Shown: positions 10,159 to 18,673 of the stretch, in pieces | Numbering within the stretch: position 1 is the stretch's first letter | Layout: each line of letters begins with the position of its first letter | DNA from: Thauera terpenica 58Eu | GTDB lineage: Bacteria; Pseudomonadota; Gammaproteobacteria; Burkholderiales; Rhodocyclaceae | Assembly: GCF_000443165.1 (NCBI RefSeq) | Contig: NZ_ATJV01000044.1 | Coordinates: 1 to 64,000 of the forward strand | Direction: 5' to 3' | DNA: 64,000 bases | The notes under the pieces: model-generated | Told to the model about the DNA's origin: nothing | What the model saw: the letters and a program-made list of their open reading frames with translations, nothing else | Database searches by the model: none | Position numbers and translations under genes: made by a program

Positions 10159-10578
10159 TCAGTCGGCTTCAACGATCTCGAATTCATGCGAGATCTCTGC
10201 CGTCTTGCCGAGCATGATCGATGCCGAGCAGTATTTTTCGGCGGACAGATGGATGGCGCGCTCTACCGCGTCGCGCTTGAGTTTGCGTCCGCTAAGGGTG
10301 TAGATGAAACGCACGCGGGTGAAGACCTTCGGATCGGTGTCGGCGCGCTCGGCCTCGAGTCGGACGCTGCAGCCACGTATGTCATGACGGCCACGCTTGA
10401 GGATGAGCACGACGTCGAAAGCGGTGCAACCACCTGCGCCTGCCAGCATCAGCTCCATCGGGCGTGGCGCCAGGTTGCGGCCGCCAGCCTCAGGCGCGCC
10501 ATCCATCGCGAGCAAGTGACCGCTTCCCGTTTCAGCGACGAAGCTCATGCCATCGAGCCATTTGATGGTGCATTCCAT
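10159..10578 (-). CDS. OsmC/YhfA-family protein
   Basis: OsmC-like proteins are small cytoplasmic thiol-dependent hydroperoxide reductases; the YhfA branch has no firmly assigned substrate. The start at 10578 gives 139 residues (MECTIKWLDGMSFVAE) and has a good ribosome site, AAGGAGAAGG, seven or so bases upstream; a longer frame with 12 extra residues exists but includes that site. The two redox cysteines of the family are present in AGAGGCTAFDVVL and AEKYCSASIML. The gene stands alone. Its upstream region contains a strong 10-bp hairpin about 33 bases before the start. Confidence 0.88.
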   Translation of the reverse strand: MECTIKWLDGMSFVAETGSGHLLAMDGAPEAGGRNLAPRPMELMLAGAGGCTAFDVVLILKRGRHDIRGCSVRLEAERADTDPKVFTRVRFIYTLSGRKLKRDAVERAIHLSAEKYCSASIMLGKTAEISHEFEIVEAD

Positions 10579-10610
10579 ATTTGCCTTCTCCTTTAGTAAG
10601 TGGTGCTTTG

Positions 10611-10637
10611 GCACGCACCCGTTGAGTGGGTGCGTGC
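10611..10637 (-). other. 10-bp hairpin in the osmC-like leader
   Basis: GCACGCACCC at 10611-10620 and its exact complement at 10628-10637 flank a 7-base loop. Neither strand has a T-run after it, so it does not look like a terminator. It lies just upstream of the OsmC-like gene's ribosome site and could be a leader structure or an operator. The rest of 10638-10920 shows no coding frame; it turns AT-rich from about 10840. Confidence 0.5.
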
Positions 10638-10920
10638 GTGGGCACGAATTCTACCGGACCGGCTGCCGGCACAAGGCGCCGGCCTTGCTGGGTGGTGCAG
10701 GCGGGGGATGCGGTGGCTCTGGCCGCGCTGTCGCAACAATACGGCATGGTATTCATGCGGTGCACAAAAGACAGTCGGGAGGCGTGTCTTGTCAGCCTTG
10801 TGACGCGCTTTCAGGCGGCTGGCCTATGGTTGAAAATTGATATAAAACAATATTTTGCGATTAAATAAAGATGGCTTATAGCAGGATCAGAACAATTATC
10901 GTGCAATGCACAAAATGCTC

Positions 10921-10949
10921 TTGCGTGAAGCGTGCGTGGTGTGGATAAT
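10921..10949 (+). promoter_or_regulatory. Sigma-70 promoter of candidate sRNA
   Basis: A -35 element TTGCGT (10921-10926) and a -10 element GATAAT (10944-10949) are separated by exactly 17 bases and lie in an AT-rich context. The predicted start of transcription is around 10956-10957. No coding gene follows before the intrinsic terminator at 11036-11065, and rplM has its own promoter beyond that. Confidence 0.7.
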
Positions 10950-10956
10950 TCATCTC

Positions 10957-11066
10957 AGTCGGATCGCTGACGCGGCTACATTGACGCGCCGATCCAAACA
11001 GTGTCTCCTCCACCCTCCTCCTTTGGTGTGGATTTAACGCAGTCCTCGCGGACTGCGTTTTTTTTA
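10957..11066 (+). ncRNA. Candidate sRNA with anti-Shine-Dalgarno loop
   Basis: The predicted transcript is about 110 nt. A first stem-loop is closed by GGATCG (10961-10966) and CGATCC (10990-10995). A second is closed by TCCAC (11009-11013) and GTGGA (11028-11032); its loop holds CCTCCTCCTTT, which includes CCTCCTTT (11017-11024), the sequence of the 16S rRNA 3' tail. A further CTCCTCC lies at 11005-11011. A perfect 10-bp terminator hairpin with an eight-T run ends it. This architecture resembles trans-acting sRNAs with C/U-rich loops that pair with ribosome-binding sites, such as the CcsR family of alphaproteobacteria. Homology is not claimed. An rplM leader role is unlikely, because the terminator precedes the rplM promoter. 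Confidence 0.68.
11036..11065 (+). terminator. Intrinsic terminator of the candidate sRNA
   Basis: AACGCAGTCC (11036-11045) pairs perfectly with GGACTGCGTT (11050-11059) across a 4-base loop and runs into eight consecutive Ts (11058-11065). The nearest plus-strand gene upstream (coq7) ends more than 900 bases earlier, so the terminator most likely serves a short local transcript. Confidence 0.88.
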
Positions 11067-11092
11067 TCTGTGCGGCTTGCGTGTCTTAATCA

Positions 11093-11122
11093 TTGACAGG
11101 CAGGCCCTGATCTCATTAAGAT
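11093..11122 (+). promoter_or_regulatory. rplM-rpsI promoter
   Basis: Consensus TTGACA (11093-11098) and TAAGAT (11117-11122) are spaced by 18 bases. Predicted transcription starts near 11129, leaving a leader of about 50 bases before rplM. This is the ribosomal protein operon's own promoter, downstream of the sRNA terminator. Confidence 0.8.
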
Positions 11123-11179
11123 TGCGAGCTTTCCGTTTGACGGCCCGCATATCCGGCCTGACAAAAATCGAGGTTTCAA

Positions 11180-11608
11180 ATGAAGACGTTTTCTGCCAAG
11201 CCGCACGAGGTCAAGCGCGACTGGTTCGTTGTCGACGGCACGGACAAGGTGCTTGGCCGTCTTGCTGCCCAAGTGGCTCGTCGCCTGCGCGGCAAGCATA
11301 AGGCCATCTACACCCCTCACGTTGATACCGGCGATTTCATCGTCGTGGTCAACGTAGAGAAGCTGCGTGTGACCGGTAACAAGGCGCAGGACAAGAAGTA
11401 CTACCGTCACTCGGGTTACCCGGGCGGTATCTACGAAACCAACTTCACCAAGCTCCAGCAGCGCTTTCCCGAACGCGTGCTCGAGAAGGCGGTGAAGGGC
11501 ATGCTGCCAAAGGGCCCGCTGGGCTACGCCATGCTTAAGAAGCTGAAGTGCTACGCGGGGCCGTCGCATCCGCACACCGCTCAGCAGCCGCAAATTCTCG
11601 AGATCTGA
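11180..11608 (+). CDS. rplM: 50S ribosomal protein L13
   Basis: L13 is an early-assembly protein of the large ribosomal subunit. The 142-residue sequence is full length, with the family signature regions [21 protein letters not shown] near the N-terminus and [21 protein letters not shown] near the C-terminus. It is followed 13 bases later by rpsI, the universal bacterial pairing. L13 often represses its own operon in other bacteria; no specific leader structure was identified in the short leader here. Confidence 0.98.
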   Translation: MKTFSAKPHEVKRDWFVVDGTDKVLGRLAAQVARRLRGKHKAIYTPHVDTGDFIVVVNVEKLRVTGNKAQDKKYYRHSGYPGGIYETNFTKLQQRFPERVLEKAVKGMLPKGPLGYAMLKKLKCYAGPSHPHTAQQPQILEI

Positions 11609-11621
11609 CAGGAGCCGATAA

Positions 11622-12014
11622 ATGGCTGTGACTTACAACTACGGAACCGGTCGTCGCAAGACAGCGGTTGCGCGCGTGTTCATGAAACCGGGTACCGGTA
11701 ACATCGTCGTCAATGGCAAGCCGGTAGACGAATTTTTCTCGCGTGAAACCGGTCGCATGATCGTACGCCAGCCGCTGGTTCTGACCGGTAATGTCGACAA
11801 GTTCGACATCATGGCAAACGTGACCGGTGGTGGCGAATCAGGCCAGGCCGGCGCCCTGCGTCACGGCATCACCCGTGCGCTGGTCGATTACAACGTCGAA
11901 CTGAAGGGTGAACTGCGTGGCGCTGGCTTCATCACGCGCGATGCACGTGAAGTTGAACGGAAGAAAGTGGGTCTGCGCAAAGCGCGTCGGGCCAAGCAGT
12001 TCTCCAAGCGTTAA
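11622..12014 (+). CDS. rpsI: 30S ribosomal protein S9
   Basis: S9 is a small-subunit head protein whose C-terminal tail reaches the P-site tRNA. The 130-residue protein begins [20 protein letters not shown], carries the signature [19 protein letters not shown], and ends in the expected basic tail [12 protein letters not shown] ribosome site (CAGGAG) precedes the ATG. It is the second gene of the rplM operon and is followed by an intrinsic terminator. Confidence 0.98.
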   Translation: MAVTYNYGTGRRKTAVARVFMKPGTGNIVVNGKPVDEFFSRETGRMIVRQPLVLTGNVDKFDIMANVTGGGESGQAGALRHGITRALVDYNVELKGELRGAGFITRDAREVERKKVGLRKARRAKQFSKR

Positions 12015-12035
12015 GCCTCTGGTGCTGCATGCAGA

Positions 12036-12065
12036 AGCCGTCCTCAGGGGCGGCTTTTTGCTTTT
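12036..12065 (+). terminator. rplM-rpsI terminator
   Basis: AAGCCGTCC (12036-12044) pairs with GGGCGGCTT (12049-12057; one G-U pair) around a 4-base loop, followed by a T-rich tract. It lies 22 bases after the rpsI stop. Confidence 0.8.
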
Positions 12066-12178
12066 CCTGGCGGGGCTGCGAGCGGCCGGCGTTGTGCGGT
12101 CCCTGCGTCCTCGCTGCCGTTTGAGGTGTGAGAGTGCGATAATTGTCGCCGTGTCCTGAGCGCAATAAAGGAAGCGAG

Positions 12179-13216
12179 ATGATCAAGGTGGGTGTTGTCG
12201 GGGGTACCGGGTACACGGGCGTGGAGTTGTTGCGCCTGCTGTCACGTCACCCTGAGGTCGAGTTGGTGGCGATCACGTCGCGTGGCGATGCCGGCATGGC
12301 GGTTGCGGACATGTTCCCCAGTCTGCGGCGGCGTGTCGGGCTGAAGTTCGTCACGCCTCAGGAAGCGCGTCTCGAGGCCTGCGATGTGGTTTTCTTTGCC
12401 ACGCCCAACGGCATCGCGATGCAGCAGGCGGCACAGCTTGTGGCGGCCGGTGTGCGTGTGATCGATCTGGCAGCCGACTTCCGCATCCGCGATATTGCCG
12501 AGTGGCAGAAGTGGTATGGCTTGGAGCATGCCGCGCCCGAACTCGTGGCAGAAGCGGTTTATGGCCTGCCCGAGCTCAATCGCGAACAGATTCGTGGCGC
12601 ACGTGTGCTGGCCAACCCGGGTTGTTATCCGACCGCCGTTCAGCTCGGCTTCCTGCCCTTGATCGAGGCCGGCCTGATCGATAACGCGCACCTGATCGCT
12701 GACGCAAAGTCGGGCGTGTCCGGTGCAGGGCGCAAGGCCGAGATCCACACCTTGCTGCCCGAGGCCGCCGACAGCTTCAAGGCCTATGGTGTGGCCGGCC
12801 ACCGCCATCTGCCTGAAATCAGCCAGGGCCTGTCCCTGGTGGCGGGTGAGTGCGTTGGCCTGACCTTCGTGCCTCATCTGACGCCGATGATTCGTGGCAT
12901 CCATGCAACGCTGTACGGACGCATCAAGCCTGGTGTCGACCTGCCTGACCTGCAGGCGCTATTCGAGAAGCGTTACGAGGGCGAGGCTTTCGTTGACGTG
13001 ATGCCGGCAGGCAGCCATCCGGAGACGCGTTCGGTGCGGGCATCCAATCTGTGCCGTATCGCCGTGCATCGTCCTCAGGGGGGCGATACCCTTGTCGTGC
13101 TATCGGTCATCGACAATCTGGTCAAGGGGGCAGCTGGGCAGGCCGTGCAGAACCTCAACATCATGTTCGGCTTCGACGAAGAGGCGGGACTGGATATCGT
13201 GCCGGTGAGTCCGTGA
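12179..13216 (+). CDS. argC: N-acetyl-gamma-glutamyl-phosphate reductase
   Basis: ArgC performs the NADPH-dependent third step of arginine biosynthesis. Starting at the ATG at 12179, preceded by AAAGGAAG, the protein has 345 residues and begins [21 protein letters not shown], the Rossmann nucleotide-binding motif. The active-site cysteine lies in [14 protein letters not shown], and the conserved HRHLPEI and PHLTPMIRG segments follow. A 12-codon upstream extension exists but lacks a ribosome site. It precedes erpA by about 90 bases, a pairing common in betaproteobacteria. Confidence 0.96.
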   Translation: MIKVGVVGGTGYTGVELLRLLSRHPEVELVAITSRGDAGMAVADMFPSLRRRVGLKFVTPQEARLEACDVVFFATPNGIAMQQAAQLVAAGVRVIDLAADFRIRDIAEWQKWYGLEHAAPELVAEAVYGLPELNREQIRGARVLANPGCYPTAVQLGFLPLIEAGLIDNAHLIADAKSGVSGAGRKAEIHTLLPEAADSFKAYGVAGHRHLPEISQGLSLVAGECVGLTFVPHLTPMIRGIHATLYGRIKPGVDLPDLQALFEKRYEGEAFVDVMPAGSHPETRSVRASNLCRIAVHRPQGGDTLVVLSVIDNLVKGAAGQAVQNLNIMFGFDEEAGLDIVPVSP

Positions 13217-13309
13217 CGGGAACCTCCCGCGTGAAACACGATCCGAGACTTTGACGATTGCCGCGCGGATGAAGCATCATTCGCGGCACAGCCCCACAGA
13301 GGAGAAATC

Positions 13310-13660
13310 ATGAGCGCAGAAGTCGCAACCCCCGACATCCTGATCTTCACCGACAACGCGGCCAACAAGGTGCGCGAACTGATCGAGGAAGAAGGCAACC
13401 CCGAGCTGAAGCTGCGTGTGTTCGTCAGCGGTGGCGGATGCTCGGGCTTTCAATATGGCTTCACCTTTGACGAAGAGGTGAGCGAAGACGATACGACCTA
13501 TGAGAAGAACGGGGTCATGCTGCTGATCGATCCGATGAGCTACCAGTATCTGCTGGGCGCCGAGATCGACTACACCGAGGGTCTGGAGGGTTCGCAGTTC
13601 GTGATCCGCAACCCCGGTGCCACCAGCACCTGCGGCTGCGGCTCGTCATTCAGCGCATGA
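13310..13660 (+). CDS. erpA: Iron-sulfur cluster insertion protein ErpA
   Basis: ErpA is an A-type carrier that delivers Fe-S clusters to apoproteins, notably those of isoprenoid synthesis and respiration. The 116-residue protein has the three A-type cysteines: Cys44 in [11 protein letters not shown] and Cys108/Cys110 in STCGCGSSF. The insertion [14 protein letters not shown] is ErpA-like. A good ribosome site (GAGGAG) precedes the ATG. Clusters are needed for the ferredoxin-like CcoG encoded later in this window. Confidence 0.95.
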   Translation: MSAEVATPDILIFTDNAANKVRELIEEEGNPELKLRVFVSGGGCSGFQYGFTFDEEVSEDDTTYEKNGVMLLIDPMSYQYLLGAEIDYTEGLEGSQFVIRNPGATSTCGCGSSFSA

Positions 13661-13674
13661 GGTCTTGAGCACAC

Positions 13675-13709
13675 AAAAAAATGGGGCGCTGCGGCGCCCC
13701 GTTTTTTTT
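13675..13709. terminator. Bidirectional terminator erpA / M23 peptidase
   Basis: GGGGCGC (13683-13689) and GCGCCCC (13694-13700) form a stem flanked by an A-run on the left and a T-run on the right. It can therefore act for erpA on the plus strand and for the convergent peptidase on the minus strand. Confidence 0.85.
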
Positions 13710-13741
13710 GCCCTGACACGCCGGGATGCGGCGTGAGCAGC

Positions 13742-15067
13742 TCAGTCCGCGCTCGCCAGCTCGTAGTTCAGCAGTGCAAAGCGATTGCGTAGATCGGCAG
13801 TGTCGCGGCGAAAGGCGATCAGCTCCTTGGGGCTGAGTGCGTCTGCCATGGGCAGTTCGACCGTCATCGGGTTTTGCGCCACGTTGTTGATGCGGACCTC
13901 GTAGTGCAGGTGCGGACCGGTCGCCCATCCGGTGCTGCCGACGTAACCAATGATGTCGCCCTGGCTGACGCTCTGGCCCTTGCGAATGCCCTTGGCAAAG
14001 GCGTTGAGGTGCGCATAGGCGGTGGAGATGTTGCCGCGGTGCTTGAGGATGACGATATTGCCGTAGCCGTTCTGCACGGCAGCCAGATCGACCACGCCGT
14101 CCGAGCTGGCCTTGATCGGGGTGCCGGTCGGCGCTGCAAAATCGGTTCCCTTGTGGTCGCGCCAGTTGTTCTTGATCGGATGCAGGCGACGACCGAAGCT
14201 GGAACTGATGCGTGAGAACTCCAGCGGCGAGCGCAGGAAACCCTGGCGCAGGCTGCGGCCGTCGTCGGTGTAGTACTGCTCCTTGCCGCTCGGGCTGCGA
14301 TGCAGCACGACGGCGTGGCGCTTGCCGTCATTGATGAACTCGGCCGCCAGGATGCGGCCCGCACGCACGGCGTTGCCGTCTTCGTAGATCGCTTCGTAGA
14401 CCACATTGAAGCGGTCGTCCTTGCGCAGATCGGTATGAAAATCGATCTCGGTGCCAAAAATTTCGGCCATCTGCGTGGCGACGCTGTCGGGAACGCCGGC
14501 CTCATCAGTGGCGCCGTAGAGCGAGCTACGGATCACGCCCGAGCGCATTTCAACCAGGGTGCTCTGGGCCGCGCCATCGGACTGGCGCAGCTGCAGCGCG
14601 AGCTTGTCGTCGCGCTCGAGCAGCAGGTTCCGTCCGCTGTTGCCCACCGGCAAGCTGAAGGAAACGAGCTGTCCGTCGCTGCGCACCATCGCCATCACCG
14701 AGCGCCCGGCGCGCAGCTGGCGAATGGCCTGCTTGCCTTCATCCGCGCCGGACAGGAAGGCGAGCGCCTCGTCATCCTCTATGCCCAGGCGCAGGAACAG
14801 GGACTGCAGGGTGTCGCCAGGCTGGATGCGTTCGTTGTATACGAAGGGCAGTTCGTTGTCGGTTTCGATGGCGATGCTGGGTGCGGGCAGGGTTTCGATG
14901 ACCGGGCGCACGATGACCCCCGCGGTGTCGCTGTCTGGGGCAACGGCGGTGGCCGCAACCACGCCCATCAAGGAGGTGCCAACGACAAGCGTCAGCAGCC
15001 AGGGGCGCGGACGGGTGAGGAGTTGTGCCGGCAGTTCGGCTAGAATTCGGGTTTTTCTTGCCTGCAT
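13742..15067 (-). CDS. M23 murein endopeptidase (MepM-like)
   Basis: This is a LytM/M23 zinc metallopeptidase that should cut peptide cross-links in peptidoglycan and allow wall expansion. From the ATG at 15067 it has 441 residues, with a hydrophobic anchor or signal near residues 24-42 (PWLLTLVVGTSLMGVVAA). An OapA/LysM-like segment follows (ERIQPGDTLQSLFLRLGIED, about residues 80-110). The catalytic domain is C-terminal, with HKGTDFAAPTGTPIKAS (H, D ligands) and GPHLHYEVRINN (HxH). An upstream extension of 58 codons is open but overlaps the divergent tyrS promoter region and is rejected. The gene is divergent from tyrS. Confidence 0.92.
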   Translation of the reverse strand: MQARKTRILAELPAQLLTRPRPWLLTLVVGTSLMGVVAATAVAPDSDTAGVIVRPVIETLPAPSIAIETDNELPFVYNERIQPGDTLQSLFLRLGIEDDEALAFLSGADEGKQAIRQLRAGRSVMAMVRSDGQLVSFSLPVGNSGRNLLLERDDKLALQLRQSDGAAQSTLVEMRSGVIRSSLYGATDEAGVPDSVATQMAEIFGTEIDFHTDLRKDDRFNVVYEAIYEDGNAVRAGRILAAEFINDGKRHAVVLHRSPSGKEQYYTDDGRSLRQGFLRSPLEFSRISSSFGRRLHPIKNNWRDHKGTDFAAPTGTPIKASSDGVVDLAAVQNGYGNIVILKHRGNISTAYAHLNAFAKGIRKGQSVSQGDIIGYVGSTGWATGPHLHYEVRINNVAQNPMTVELPMADALSPKELIAFRRDTADLRNRFALLNYELASAD

Positions 15068-15155
15068 AAGCTCACTGGGTCTGGATGGCCAAAAAACTTT
15101 TGCGAGTTTAACAAAGTTATCCACGCGGTCGGAAAGGTATTTTTGGAGAAATTGA

Positions 15156-16355
15156 ATGACTGATGTTTCGGCGGCCATCGAGCTGATCAAACGTGGCACC
15201 GATGCGCTCTTGCTCGAGGTCGAGCTGATCGAACGCCTCAAGAGCGGCCGCCCCTTGCGCGTGAAGGCGGGCTTCGACCCGACCGCGCCCGACCTTCATC
15301 TCGGTCACACGGTGTTGATCAACAAGCTGCGGCATTTCCAGGAACTCGGCCATCGGGTCCAGTTCCTGATCGGCGATTTCACCGGCATGATCGGTGATCC
15401 GAGCGGCAAGAACACCACGCGCCCGCCCCTGTCGCGCGAACAGATCATGGACAACGCCCGCACCTACGAGGATCAGGTGTTCAAGATCCTCGATCCGGAC
15501 AAGACCGAGATCTGCTTCAACTCGACCTGGATGGACAAGCTCGGCGCCGCCGACATGATTCGCCTCGCCTCGCATCAGACGGTGGCGCGCATGCTGGAGC
15601 GGGACGACTTTGCCAAGCGTTATGGCAGTAATCAGCCCATCGCCATTCACGAGTTCCTCTACCCGCTTGTTCAGGGCTACGACTCGGTGGCGATGAAGGC
15701 CGACGTCGAGCTGGGCGGAACCGATCAGCGCTTCAACCTGCTGATGGGGCGTGAACTGCAGAAGCACTATGGTCAGCCACCGCAATGCGTGGTGATGATG
15801 CCCTTGCTCGAAGGGCTTGACGGCGTCAACAAGATGTCCAAGTCACTGGGCAACTACATCGGCATTTCCGAGGCGCCCAAGGAGATCTTCGGCAAGACCA
15901 TGTCGGTGTCGGACATCCTGATGTGGCGCTATTACGACTTGCTGTCCTTTCGCTCCAGCACGGAAATTACAGCACTGAAGCGCGCGGTCGAGGACGGGCG
16001 CAATCCGCGCGACGTCAAGGTGATGCTGGCGCAGGAGCTGGTCGCACGCTTCCATGGCGCACGTGCAGCAGAAGAGGCGCTTGCCGACTTCGAGGCGCGT
16101 TTTCAGCGCAATGCCATTCCTGAAGACCTTCCGGAGGTCACGATCGTGGCAGGCAGCGAGGGCCTGGCGCTGTTCCAGGTGCTCAAGCAGGCGGGTTTGA
16201 CCGGCAGCACTTCCGAGGCGATGCGCATGATCGAACAAGGCGCGGTGCGCCTCAATGGTGAGCGTGCCGACGACAAGGGCTTGCGCTTGTGCGCCGGTGA
16301 GAAGGTGGTGCTGCAGGTGGGCAAGCGTAAATTTGCCGCGGTGGTGCTGTCGTGA
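15156..16355 (+). CDS. tyrS: Tyrosyl-tRNA synthetase
   Basis: TyrS activates tyrosine and charges tRNA-Tyr. The 399-residue class I enzyme shows the HIGH-type motif in [15 protein letters not shown] near residues 42-56 and KMSKS in [14 protein letters not shown] near residue 229. The C-terminal S4-like RNA-binding domain starts around residue 340 ([21 protein letters not shown]). The motif spacing matches the TyrRS form common in betaproteobacteria. It is followed closely by murI. Confidence 0.97.
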   Translation: MTDVSAAIELIKRGTDALLLEVELIERLKSGRPLRVKAGFDPTAPDLHLGHTVLINKLRHFQELGHRVQFLIGDFTGMIGDPSGKNTTRPPLSREQIMDNARTYEDQVFKILDPDKTEICFNSTWMDKLGAADMIRLASHQTVARMLERDDFAKRYGSNQPIAIHEFLYPLVQGYDSVAMKADVELGGTDQRFNLLMGRELQKHYGQPPQCVVMMPLLEGLDGVNKMSKSLGNYIGISEAPKEIFGKTMSVSDILMWRYYDLLSFRSSTEITALKRAVEDGRNPRDVKVMLAQELVARFHGARAAEEALADFEARFQRNAIPEDLPEVTIVAGSEGLALFQVLKQAGLTGSTSEAMRMIEQGAVRLNGERADDKGLRLCAGEKVVLQVGKRKFAAVVLS

Positions 16356-16365
16356 ACCGGGTGCC

Positions 16366-17199
16366 ATGCCTCGCTGGCGTGCTGTGGTGAGCGCAGCCGA
16401 CGCGGCCCGTCCGATCGGCGTGTTCGACTCCGGGGTGGGGGGTCTTACCGTCGTGCGTGCGCTCATGGAGCGCCTGCCGCTGGAGAGCATCGTCTATTTT
16501 GGCGACACTGCGCGCGTGCCCTACGGCGTGAAGTCGGTGGCCACGATAGAGCAGTTCAGCGCGCAGATCACCGACTACCTGCTGCGTCGCGACGTGAAGA
16601 TGCTCATCATTGCCTGCAACACGATGGCGGCGGTGGCAGCCCACGTCGTTCGTCGGCTGGCGCGTGACATCCCGGTGCTGGACGTGATCGAGGCCGGTGC
16701 ACGCGCTGCGGTGTCGGGCTCGAGCGGGCGGCGCATCGGTGTGATCGGCACTCCCACCACCATCAACAGCAACGCCTACGCGCGTCGCATGCACGAGCTC
16801 GATCCCACGGTCCGGGTCTATTCCCAGGCCTGTCCCTTGCTTGTGCCGCTGGTGGAGGAGGGCTGGCTGGACCATGCGGTGACGCGCCTGACGGCGCAGG
16901 AGTATCTGCGTCCGGTGCTCGCCGAAGAGGTCGACAGCCTGGTGCTCGGTTGCACGCACTACCCGCTGCTCAAACCGCTGCTGCGCGACGTGGCGGGGCC
17001 GCAGGTGCGTCTCATTGATTCAGCGCTCACCACGGCCGAGCTGGCGGCGCAGTGCCTGCAGCAGTCGGGGCTGACGCGCGCGGGTGGCGGGCCAGCGGTC
17101 TACCACTTCGTGGTCAGTGATGTGCCGCTGCGTTTCCAGACGATTGGCGAGCGCTTTCTCGGGCGCTCGCTGGGTGAGGTGGAAAAGGTCGACTGGTAG
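16366..17199 (+). CDS. murI: Glutamate racemase
   Basis: MurI makes D-glutamate for peptidoglycan. The conserved N-terminal motif GVFDSGVGGLTVVRAL and both catalytic cysteines are visible (IIACNTMAA and LVLGCTHYPLL). The ATG at 16366, 10 bases after the tyrS stop, gives 277 residues; a GTG at 16387 would give 270 and also fits the family. The longer frame inside tyrS is not plausible. Association with tyrS and the M23 peptidase puts three wall or translation genes together, though only tyrS and murI are likely cotranscribed. Confidence 0.95.
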   Translation: MPRWRAVVSAADAARPIGVFDSGVGGLTVVRALMERLPLESIVYFGDTARVPYGVKSVATIEQFSAQITDYLLRRDVKMLIIACNTMAAVAAHVVRRLARDIPVLDVIEAGARAAVSGSSGRRIGVIGTPTTINSNAYARRMHELDPTVRVYSQACPLLVPLVEEGWLDHAVTRLTAQEYLRPVLAEEVDSLVLGCTHYPLLKPLLRDVAGPQVRLIDSALTTAELAAQCLQQSGLTRAGGGPAVYHFVVSDVPLRFQTIGERFLGRSLGEVEKVDW

Positions 17200-17222
17200 G
17201 CCTGCGAGTTGGGGGGCGACGC

Positions 17223-17585
17223 TCAGGAGGCGGCTTCAGCCGCTGTGTCTAGCCAGTCCCGCGCGTCGATCTCGCGTTCAAAGACCTGCACTTCGGCATC
17301 AACGAAGAGTTGCGTCACCCAGGCGCTCCAGGTCAACCACTGGTCATCGGTCAGCACCGCGATGCGGCGGAAGTCGCGCGCATGACGACGCGAAAACTTG
17401 ATCTCTTCCCAAGCTACATCCAGGGTGAAGCCTGCCATCTGGCGCAGGTCAAGAAGCAGATCGATCGGCCCGCCGAACTGGATCTTGTAAGTGACCAGCT
17501 CCTCGAACTCCTTGTAATCGGCCAGCGCGAATTCACCAAATATGGTGATGGCGACGAGCTTGTCGTGGTGTTCGATGTTGATCAT
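17223..17585 (-). CDS. SpoIIAA-like STAS-domain protein
   Basis: The 120-residue protein (MINIEHHDKLVAITIFGEF) resembles the SpoIIAA-like/STAS family, small single-domain cytoplasmic proteins of mostly unknown role. The alternating hydrophobic strand pattern, the DLLLDLRQMAGFTLDVAWEEI helix-strand unit and a Trp-rich C-terminus are family-like. The second of two adjacent ATGs (17585) has the better distance to a GGAG ribosome site. No anti-sigma partner or kinase is adjacent, so an anti-anti-sigma role is not supported. It is convergent with murI. Confidence 0.7.
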   Translation of the reverse strand: MINIEHHDKLVAITIFGEFALADYKEFEELVTYKIQFGGPIDLLLDLRQMAGFTLDVAWEEIKFSRRHARDFRRIAVLTDDQWLTWSAWVTQLFVDAEVQVFEREIDARDWLDTAAEAAS

Positions 17586-17678
17586 CATGGTCTCCGTGAC
17601 GCCTGACTGGCTGGCCTCTACTATAGCCCCCGGCCCGCTTTGGCTCAATCAGCCCGCTTGCCTTCCGTCCCCGGCAAA

Positions 17679-18521
17679 TCACGCCTTGCGGCGCGCGCGC
17701 AGGGAGATCATGACCGCGCTGGAGACGATCAGCGCGACCGCCACCCAACTCGACCACGGCATGCGTTCATCCCACAGTACGGCGCCGAACAGGCTTGCGA
17801 ACACCACTGTGGCGTAACTGAGGTTGGCCGATACCAGCGTATGGCCGTAGCGGTAGGAGCGCGTCATTGCCAGTTGCGCGAGACCGCCGAAGACGCCCAC
17901 ACCCAACACGATGAAGAACTCCTGCACATCGGGCAGATGCGGGCCCGCATGCAGGGCCGCGGCAAGACCGAACAGCAGCGTGACCAGTGAGAACCAGAAC
18001 ACGGTGCGGACCTCGGATTCACCGACCCGACCCAATTCGCGCACGCTGATGTAGGCCACGCTTGCGATCGCCCCCGAGCTCAGACCAACAAGCGCCCCCA
18101 GCCATTGCTCGGACGTCAGGCTAGGGCGCAGCAGCAGCACGACACCTGCAAAACCGACCCCGATCGACAGCAGTCCAGCCCATCCCAGGCGTTCACGAAA
18201 GACGACAGCCAGCAGCAGGGCAACGAAGAGGGGCGAGGTGTAGTTGAGTGTGACCGCGGTGGCCAGGGGCAGCGCGCCGATGGCGAAAAAGTAGCAGCTC
18301 AAGGCGATCGAGCCTGAAACGCTGCGCGAAACGTGCATGCGCCAGTGCGGGGTGCGTAAGCGGATGCCCTGGCTGCGGGCGAGCCCGACCATCATCAGCA
18401 TGCTGATGAGGCCACGATAGAACACGACTTCGCCGGTCGAGAAGCTGTCCGCAGCCAGCTTGACGCATACGCCCATGCAGGCGAACAACAGGCAGGAGAC
18501 GAGCATCCAGAGAGCGGGCAT
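17679..18521 (-). CDS. EamA-family (DMT) transporter
   Basis: The protein is about 280 residues with roughly ten predicted membrane helices in two EamA repeats (for example PALWMLVSCLLFACMGVCVKL and SVAYISVRELGRVGESE between halves). This places it in the drug/metabolite transporter superfamily in the inner membrane. The start at 18521 is preceded by AAGGTG; a frame 15 codons longer exists without a ribosome site. The substrate is unknown. It lies between the STAS-like gene and the sensor kinase gene on the same strand, separated from the latter by about 150 bases. Confidence 0.88.
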   Translation of the reverse strand: MPALWMLVSCLLFACMGVCVKLAADSFSTGEVVFYRGLISMLMMVGLARSQGIRLRTPHWRMHVSRSVSGSIALSCYFFAIGALPLATAVTLNYTSPLFVALLLAVVFRERLGWAGLLSIGVGFAGVVLLLRPSLTSEQWLGALVGLSSGAIASVAYISVRELGRVGESEVRTVFWFSLVTLLFGLAAALHAGPHLPDVQEFFIVLGVGVFGGLAQLAMTRSYRYGHTLVSANLSYATVVFASLFGAVLWDERMPWSSWVAVALIVSSAVMISLRARRKA

Positions 18522-18673
18522 GAAGCGCACCTTGCAGTGCAGCGATACGGGCAGGTATTGAATCACACTGCGGCCCTGCGTGAGCGGTAGCCGGGCAGCG
18601 CAGGCGCGATGAAGGCGGGCGGCTCAGCCCGATGCCGTGCGCGGCACCCCTGCGGGGGTGACGGATGCCGGGC

